From an uncultured Flavobacterium sp. (GTDB taxonomy: Bacteria > Bacteroidota > Bacteroidia > Flavobacteriales > Flavobacteriaceae), in NCBI RefSeq assembly GCF_946478785.1, contig NZ_CAMLDD010000047.1, positions 1 through 10,114 on the forward strand: a stretch of DNA of 10,114 nucleotides. The letters run 5' to 3'. A program made the position numbers and the translations under genes. A model generated the notes under the pieces. The model saw nothing but the letters and a program-made list of their open reading frames with translations, had not been told where the DNA came from and did not search any database. How positions within the stretch are numbered: position 1 is the stretch's first letter; every line of letters starts with the position of its first letter. Below are positions 6,411 through 10,114 of this stretch, one piece after another.

Positions 6411-7559
6411 ATGCTATTTTCACAAATTTTAGGTCAGGACTATATCAAAAGCCATTTAACAAAAAGTGCTTCTTCTGGAAGAATTCCGCATGCACAATTA
6501 TTTATTGGGCCAGAAGGAAGTGGCACATTATCAACAGCTATTGCTTATGCACAATACATTTTATGCAATAATACAGGCGATGAAAATTCAGACGGAAATG
6601 ATTCCTGCAATCTAAAATTCCAGAACATTTCGCATCCCGATTTGCATTTTATATATCCAACAGTAACCACCGAGGATGTAAAAACAAAACCAAAAAGTTT
6701 AGATTTTATTCAGGACTGGAGAACTTTTATTCAGGAAATGCCTTATGGAGGATTATTTGACTGGTATAAAATATTAGGTGTCCAAAACAAGCAGGGTGAA
6801 ATTCGTGTAGAAGATGCTCAGGAAGTTTTAAAATCCCTTTCGCTAAAATCATATGAGGGCGGCTATAAAATCATGATTATCTGGATGGCCGATAAAATGA
6901 ATATTGCGGCATCAAATAAATTATTAAAACTCCTTGAAGAACCTTCGGATAAAACTATTTTTATTCTGATTTCTGAAAATGAAGAAGATATTATTCAAAC
7001 CATACGCTCTCGCTGTCAGGTTATCCATTTCAACGGGCTGCCGGAAAAAGTAATTGCAGAAGCATTGGTTTCTCAGGAAAATATAGATTCGAACTTAGCC
7101 AAAAAAATTGCACATCAGGCACAGGGAAATTTTAATAAAGCACTTTCCCTACTAAAAGAAGATGACTCTGAATATCCATTTGAACAATGGTTTGTTAATT
7201 GGGTTCGTGCAGCTTTTAGAGCAAAAGGAAATGCTGCTGCCATACAGGATTTAATTTCCTGGAGTGAAGAAATTGCTGGTTTGGGCCGCGAAAGCCAGAA
7301 AAAATTCATTCAGTTTTGTATCGAAATGTTCCGTCAGGCACTTTTGCTTAATTATGAAGCACCCGGTTTAGTTTACATTGAACCGAGAGTGGACAAATTC
7401 AAACTTGAAAATTTTGCTCCTTTTGTAAACGGAAATAACATTCATGATATTTTTAAGGAACTTTCAGATGCAATGTATCATATTGAAAGAAATGGGAATG
7501 CAAAAATAATTTTAACTGATTTGTCTATAAAACTGACTCGTTTAATTCATAAAAAATAG
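6411..7559 (+). CDS. holB: DNA polymerase III subunit delta'
   Basis: A 382-aa protein starting at ATG 6411. It is the delta' clamp-loader subunit, which with delta and tau/gamma loads the sliding clamp on DNA in the cytoplasm. The N-terminus 'FSQILGQDYIKSHL' and 'GRIPHAQLFIGPEGSGTLST' is the usual start of the AAA+ module. The P-loop at 33-40 reads GPEGSGTL, with Thr in place of the Walker A Lys, so ATP hydrolysis here is unlikely, as in other delta' proteins. 'ADKMNIAASNKLLKLLEEPS' (160-179) and the Ser-Arg-Cys sensor motif at 200-202 (TIRSRCQ) are conserved. The zinc module is reduced: only C52 and C66 are present in the region that normally holds four Cys. An in-frame TTG at 6363 would add 16 residues but lies upstream of the promoter. 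It is followed after 7 bp by the DoxX-like gene, probably in the same operon. Confidence 0.93.
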   Translation: MLFSQILGQDYIKSHLTKSASSGRIPHAQLFIGPEGSGTLSTAIAYAQYILCNNTGDENSDGNDSCNLKFQNISHPDLHFIYPTVTTEDVKTKPKSLDFIQDWRTFIQEMPYGGLFDWYKILGVQNKQGEIRVEDAQEVLKSLSLKSYEGGYKIMIIWMADKMNIAASNKLLKLLEEPSDKTIFILISENEEDIIQTIRSRCQVIHFNGLPEKVIAEALVSQENIDSNLAKKIAHQAQGNFNKALSLLKEDDSEYPFEQWFVNWVRAAFRAKGNAAAIQDLISWSEEIAGLGRESQKKFIQFCIEMFRQALLLNYEAPGLVYIEPRVDKFKLENFAPFVNGNNIHDIFKELSDAMYHIERNGNAKIILTDLSIKLTRLIHKK

Positions 7560-7566
7560 TTATCAA

Positions 7567-7950
7567 ATGAATAATGTTGCCTCCATTTTACTGTTAGCTT
7601 TTTTAGCCCTAACTTTTTTACAATCAGGATATGAGAAAATTTTTTACTGGAAAGATAATGTCGAATGGCTAAAAGGACATTTTGCCAAAACCCCATTAAA
7701 AAATCAAGTCCCCCTGGCCTTACTTCATCTTTTAATTTTAGAATTAATTTCAGGTGTTTTATGTGTCGTTGGCGCAATACAATTATTAACAAATAGCGGT
7801 CGTGAATTTGGTTTTTATGGTGCTATCTTTTCCTGTATTTCCTTGTTAATGATGCTTTTCGGGCAACGATTGGCTAAAGATTACGATGGTGCAAGAACCA
7901 TTGTAATTTATTTTATTCCAGCTGTTATGGCTGTATATTGGTTGAATTAA
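7567..7950 (+). CDS. DoxX-like integral membrane protein
   Basis: This 127-aa protein has four hydrophobic segments at about 4-20, 48-74, 80-98 and 109-126, and no signal peptide. The short polar loop after the first helix ('SGYEKIFYWKDNVEWLKGHF') is typical of DoxX/DoxD-related membrane proteins of Bacteroidota, where 'GxxKxxxw' follows helix 1. The family has no single established role; some members take part in redox or thiol-stress complexes. The start lies 7 bp after the holB stop, so it is almost certainly cotranscribed with holB. The thioesterase gene follows after 34 bp. Confidence 0.78.
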   Translation: MNNVASILLLAFLALTFLQSGYEKIFYWKDNVEWLKGHFAKTPLKNQVPLALLHLLILELISGVLCVVGAIQLLTNSGREFGFYGAIFSCISLLMMLFGQRLAKDYDGARTIVIYFIPAVMAVYWLN

Positions 7951-7984
7951 ATCAACCACAATTATTTTAAATTATATCAAAAAA

Positions 7985-8494
7985 ATGAATCCAAAACATC
8001 CTTCAGAATCTCTGACTATATTGACTGATTTAGTTTTGCCGAGCGAAACAAATCCCTTAAATAACCTTTTTGGCGGTGAATTATTAGCGAGAATGGATCG
8101 TGCGGCAAGTATTGCAGCCCGTAGGCATTCACGTCGAATTGTAGTAACGGCTTCTGTAAATCACGTGGCTTTTAACAGAGCTATTCCTCTTGGAGCCGTA
8201 GTGACAATAGAAGCAAAGGTTTCCAGATCTTTTAAAAGTTCTATGGAAGTTTTCATTGATGTTTGGGTAGAAGACCGTGAATCCGGAAGTAGAACCAAAG
8301 CGAACGAAGCTATTTATACTTTTGTAGCAGTGGATGATAGTGGAAGACCTGTTGAAGTTCCACCAATTTTACCAGAAACCGAACTTGAAATACAACGTTT
8401 TGATGCTGCTCTACGTCGAAAACAATTGAGTTTATTGCTTGCCGGAAAAATAAAACCGTCGGATGCCACAGAATTAAAGGCTTTGTTTTTATAA
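7985..8494 (+). CDS. Acyl-CoA thioesterase, hotdog fold (YciA/ACOT type)
   Basis: This 169-aa cytoplasmic enzyme is expected to hydrolyse acyl-CoA thioesters to free acid and CoA. The hotdog signature is clear: 'LPSETNPLNNLFGGELLARM' (18-37) followed by D38 and 'RAASIAARRHS', with N23 and D38 at the positions usually catalytic in this family. Then come the conserved 'VVTASVNHVAFNRAIPLGAV' strands and 'ANEAIYTFVAVDDSGRP'. The length is normal for a single-domain bacterial enzyme (about 130-170 aa). The C-terminal 35 residues are a helical extension ('FDAALRRKQLSLLLAGKIKP'). The chain length of the substrate cannot be read from the sequence. It lies 34 bp after the DoxX-like gene in the same direction with no terminator between, so it is probably the third gene of the holB operon. 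Confidence 0.9.
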   Translation: MNPKHPSESLTILTDLVLPSETNPLNNLFGGELLARMDRAASIAARRHSRRIVVTASVNHVAFNRAIPLGAVVTIEAKVSRSFKSSMEVFIDVWVEDRESGSRTKANEAIYTFVAVDDSGRPVEVPPILPETELEIQRFDAALRRKQLSLLLAGKIKPSDATELKALFL

Positions 8495-8515
8495 TACAAT
8501 TTTGATACAATTTGG
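8494..8515. repeat. Tandem 11-bp repeat after the thioesterase gene
   Basis: ATACAATTTTG (8494-8504) is followed directly by ATACAATTTGG (8505-8515), 10 of 11 bases identical. Both contain a partial match to the TAnnTTTG promoter element (7/8 for CAATTTTG at 8497-8504), but no TTG lies at the right distance upstream. It could take part in recA expression or be chance in AT-rich DNA. Confidence 0.4.
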
Positions 8516-8650
8516 AACAATGAAACTTCAAAAAAAAGAGTATTTTTACAATTACAAGCCTGAAACAAATCTAAATCAGTACATTATTTAATTTCTGGTT
8601 TGAATGAAAGAATTATAAAAAATTAGATGAAAGAAAAAGAAAAAAAAGAG
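8495..8650. other. Gap upstream of recA
   Basis: These 156 bp lie between the thioesterase and recA. They hold the tandem repeat above, a 23-codon frame (8520-8591, MKLQKKEYFYNYK... to TAA) and an A-rich leader before the recA start. TATTTTTA at 8541-8548 is a 7/8 match to the -7 element, but the nearest TTG (8512-8514) is 26 bp away. No terminator and no palindromic SOS-type operator are apparent, so recA may be partly cotranscribed with the operon upstream. Confidence 0.45.
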
Positions 8651-9658
8651 ATGAGTTCAGAAAAAGATGCCAAATTAAAAGCGCTGCAACTAACGCTTGA
8701 CAAACTAGATAAAACGTACGGAAAAGGAACCGTAATGAAAATGGGCGACAAAGCCATTGTAGAAGTAGAAACTATTTCTTCAGGTTCTCTAGGTGTTGAT
8801 TTAGCACTTGGAGTAAACGGGTATCCAAAAGGAAGAATTATCGAAATATACGGACCAGAATCGTCTGGTAAAACCACTTTAACCTTGCATGCAATTGCTG
8901 AAGCTCAAAAGGCAGGCGGAATTGCAGCTTTTATAGATGCTGAACATGCTTTTGATAGAAATTATGCTGAGAAATTAGGTGTTGATATCGAAAACCTGAT
9001 TATTTCTCAACCTGATAACGGGGAACAAGCGCTTGAAATTGCTGAAAACTTAATTCGTTCAGGAGCAATTGACATCGTAGTTATTGACTCGGTTGCTGCC
9101 TTAACTCCAAAAAGTGAAATTGAAGGCGAAATGGGAGATTCTAAAATGGGTCTTCATGCACGTTTAATGTCTCAGGCTTTGAGAAAACTTACCGGAACTA
9201 TCAGTAAGACAAATTGTACCGTTTTCTTTATCAACCAATTAAGAGAAAAAATCGGGGTAATGTTTGGAAATCCTGAAACTACAACAGGTGGTAATGCTTT
9301 AAAATTTTACGCTTCTGTACGTTTAGACATTCGTCGTTCTTCTCAAATTAAAGACGGAGAGAATGTTATTGGTAACAGAACCAAAGTAAAAATTGTTAAA
9401 AACAAAGTAGCTCCGCCATTTAAAACTGCTGAATTTGACATTATGTACGGCGAAGGTGTTTCTAAAACAGGAGAAATTCTTGATCTAGCTGTTGAATTTG
9501 ATATCGTTAAAAAAGCGGGATCATGGTTTAGCTACGGGGATACCAAATTAGGACAAGGCCGTGATGCAGTAAAATCCCTAATTAAAGACAATCCTGAATT
9601 AGCTGATGAATTAGAAGCAAAAATTAAAGCACATATTAAAGAATTAGCTAACGCTTAA
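8651..9658 (+). CDS. recA: Recombinase RecA
   Basis: A 335-aa recombinase that forms filaments on single-stranded DNA and drives strand exchange, recombinational repair and, where present, SOS induction. Walker A is GPESSGKT (68-75); the catalytic Glu is E98 in 'FIDAEHAFD'; Walker B is '[12 protein letters not shown]' (140-151). Loop L1 lies around 158-168 ([13 protein letters not shown]). Loop L2 spans about 195-216, with '[20 protein letters not shown]'. The protein is complete, and the C-terminal tail ('[18 protein letters not shown]') is less acidic than in E. coli. The start is ATG 8651 (MSSEKDAK). An in-frame ATG at 8627 would add eight Lys/Glu residues (MKEKEKKE) not usual in RecA; its A/G-rich codons look like the leader. 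A strong terminator follows 36 bp after the stop. Confidence 0.98.
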   Translation: MSSEKDAKLKALQLTLDKLDKTYGKGTVMKMGDKAIVEVETISSGSLGVDLALGVNGYPKGRIIEIYGPESSGKTTLTLHAIAEAQKAGGIAAFIDAEHAFDRNYAEKLGVDIENLIISQPDNGEQALEIAENLIRSGAIDIVVIDSVAALTPKSEIEGEMGDSKMGLHARLMSQALRKLTGTISKTNCTVFFINQLREKIGVMFGNPETTTGGNALKFYASVRLDIRRSSQIKDGENVIGNRTKVKIVKNKVAPPFKTAEFDIMYGEGVSKTGEILDLAVEFDIVKKAGSWFSYGDTKLGQGRDAVKSLIKDNPELADELEAKIKAHIKELANA

Positions 9659-9694
9659 TACTCTAAATATCTTTAAATTACATAATTTTATAAG

Positions 9695-9725
9695 CCTGAC
9701 AGTTCTTAAACTGTCGGGTTTTTTT
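9695..9725 (+). terminator. Intrinsic terminator of recA
   Basis: A 10-bp stem (CCTGACAGTT at 9695-9704 with AACTGTCGGG at 9709-9718, one G-U pair) with a 4-nt loop CTTA is followed by seven T (9719-9725). Confidence 0.93.
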
Positions 9726-9745
9726 ATTTAAAAATAAACTGCAAC

Positions 9746-9772
9746 GCAACCTTTTATTATTTTTTTCATCTT
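9746..9772 (+). promoter_or_regulatory. ECF-sigma-like promoter element, copy 1
   Basis: GCAACC (9746-9751), 15 bp, then CATCTT (9767-9772) followed by ATAAATA. The same pair with the same 15-bp spacing recurs at 9913-9939. An AAC-containing -35 and a (C)xTC -10 at about this distance are typical of extracytoplasmic-function sigma promoters. It begins 20 bp after the recA terminator and precedes a structured stretch that ends in a second terminator. Confidence 0.5.
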
Positions 9773-9777
9773 ATAAA

Positions 9778-9884
9778 TATCGAATGGTGTTTGCCATAAT
9801 ACTTTCGATACTTTTTTAGAATAAATTTGGTTTATTATTTGAATAAAATCCGTTAGTTTTTGTTTTGGTTGCTAACGGGTTTTT
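9778..9884 (+). ncRNA. Candidate small RNA, about 107 nt
   Basis: This stretch lies between an ECF-like promoter and an intrinsic terminator and has no open frame. The expected start (about 7-9 nt after CATCT) coincides with a hairpin: TATCGA (9778-9783) pairs with TCGATA (9805-9810), enclosing a nested ATGG/CCAT stem (9784-9787 with 9794-9797). An A/U-rich single-stranded middle (about 9811-9847) follows, then the terminator hairpin. A 5' stem, an unpaired seed region and a terminator form a common layout for regulatory RNAs. This is inference from structure; I do not recognise an RNA family. Confidence 0.35.
9848..9884 (+). terminator. Second intrinsic terminator downstream of recA
   Basis: CCGTTAG (9850-9856) pairs with CTAACGG (9872-9878). 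A-U and G-U pairs (9848-9849 with 9879-9880) extend it to 9 bp, with a 15-nt loop, and a T-run follows (9880-9884). It lies 123 bp beyond the recA terminator with no protein gene between, so it probably ends a separate short transcript or acts as a back-up for recA. Confidence 0.75.
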
Positions 9885-9912
9885 ATTGTTTAAGATTTTT
9901 CCTGTTTTTTAC

Positions 9913-9939
9913 GCAACCTTTTTGATTTTCAATCATCTA
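9913..9939 (+). promoter_or_regulatory. ECF-sigma-like promoter element, copy 2
   Basis: GCAACC (9913-9918), 15 bp, then CATCTA (9934-9939) followed by TAATAG. Beyond the core, ACGCAACCTTTT before and the A/T-rich run after CATCT also match copy 1. It would start transcription near 9945, pointing out of the window to the right. Confidence 0.5.
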
Positions 9940-9956
9940 TAATAGTAAAGTTAATT

Positions 9957-9979
9957 GAGTTTCTGATCAAACTCTTTTT
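9957..9979 (+). terminator. Weak terminator-like hairpin
   Basis: GAGTTT (9957-9962), a 6-nt loop CTGATC, AAACTC (9969-9974), then TTTTT (9975-9979). The stem has only two G-C pairs. It lies just downstream of the predicted start of promoter copy 2, so it could be a leader attenuator or a weak terminator. Confidence 0.35.
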
Positions 9980-10066
9980 ATCAACCGTTAATATTTCTAA
10001 TCATGAAAGAAAAAAAAAGAAGTTCTGTTGAATAAAAATCGTAAAAAAAACAGACTTAGAATGAAT

Positions 10067-10091
10067 TACCCCGAGGCAGAGCCTCGAGGTA
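10067..10091. repeat. REP-like GC-rich palindrome
   Basis: TACCCCGAGGC-AGA-GCCTCGAGGTA forms an 11-bp stem with one C-A mismatch (10071 with 10087) and a 3-nt AGA loop. It stands out as strongly GC-rich in very AT-rich intergenic DNA. Similar CCCCGAGGCAGAGCCTCG palindromes occur in many copies in Bacteroidota genomes, often near REP-associated (Y1-type) transposases; this is from memory and unchecked. No T-run follows, so it does not look like an ordinary terminator. Confidence 0.55.
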
Positions 10092-10114
10092 TCACGTTAC
10101 TCAAAAGACAACCG

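Larger units (their letters stand above)
9885..10114. other. Right flank without a convincing gene
   Basis: This region holds promoter copy 2, the weak hairpin, an ATG frame at 10003-10035 (MKEKKRSSVE then stop) and a REP-like palindrome. The 10-codon frame sits where the first gene of the copy-2 transcript would be expected. It follows runs of A that could hide a frameshift, but the frames after it are also closed by stops, so it is at most a remnant. Confidence 0.5.

Noticed and set aside
8310..8568. Minus-strand frames opposite the end of the thioesterase
   Set aside because: They overlap a well-supported gene, have unlikely composition and no recognisable motifs.
8627..8650. ATG at 8627 as the recA start
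   Set aside because: It would add eight Lys/Glu-only residues; the typical Flavobacterium RecA begins MSSEK at 8651, and this A/G-rich stretch fits a leader.

Overview
The window looks like the chromosome of a gliding or rhizosphere-type Flavobacterium (Bacteroidota). The DNA is AT-rich. Promoters have the Bacteroidota form TTG-N17/19-TAnnTTTG, Shine-Dalgarno sequences are lacking, and many predicted signal peptides are followed by Gln at +1. RecA matches the Flavobacterium type closely, and there is a PorP/SprF protein with a type B (CHU_C-like) sorting-domain partner, both hallmarks of the type IX secretion system (T9SS). Identifications come from reading the translations; no database search was run.

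Left half (1-5963, all on the minus strand). A three-gene unit reads leftward from 3932. It encodes a small secreted protein of unknown function (139 aa), a secreted Ig-like-repeat protein with a degenerate type B C-terminal sorting domain (483 aa), and a PorP/SprF outer-membrane protein that runs off the left edge. The first two overlap by 4 bp (ATGA) and the next pair is 1 bp apart, so translation is probably coupled. The PorP/SprF protein carries an unusual extension: about 20 units of a 17-residue Ala/Lys/Asp/Glu repeat, TolA-like, still open at the window edge. Upstream lie two further secreted-protein genes: a 430-aa beta-helix-like protein and a 150-aa helical protein of unknown function.

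Middle (5964-6410) is a divergent, very AT-rich intergenic region with one good Bacteroidota promoter facing each way. The rightward promoter sits so close to the holB ATG that its mRNA may be leaderless.

Right half (6411-9725, plus strand). holB (DNA polymerase III delta'), a DoxX-like membrane protein, an acyl-CoA thioesterase of the hotdog fold and recA follow in order. The first three are probably one operon. recA ends in a strong intrinsic terminator.

Right end (9726-10114) has no convincing protein gene but is structured. It holds two copies of a GCAACC-N15-CATCT element, probably ECF-sigma promoters. The first is followed at the expected start point by a foldable stretch of about 107 nt ending in a second intrinsic terminator, a candidate small RNA. 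The second precedes a weak terminator-like hairpin and an abortive 10-codon reading frame. A GC-rich REP-like palindrome lies at the edge, suggesting an accessory or transposase-linked region beyond.
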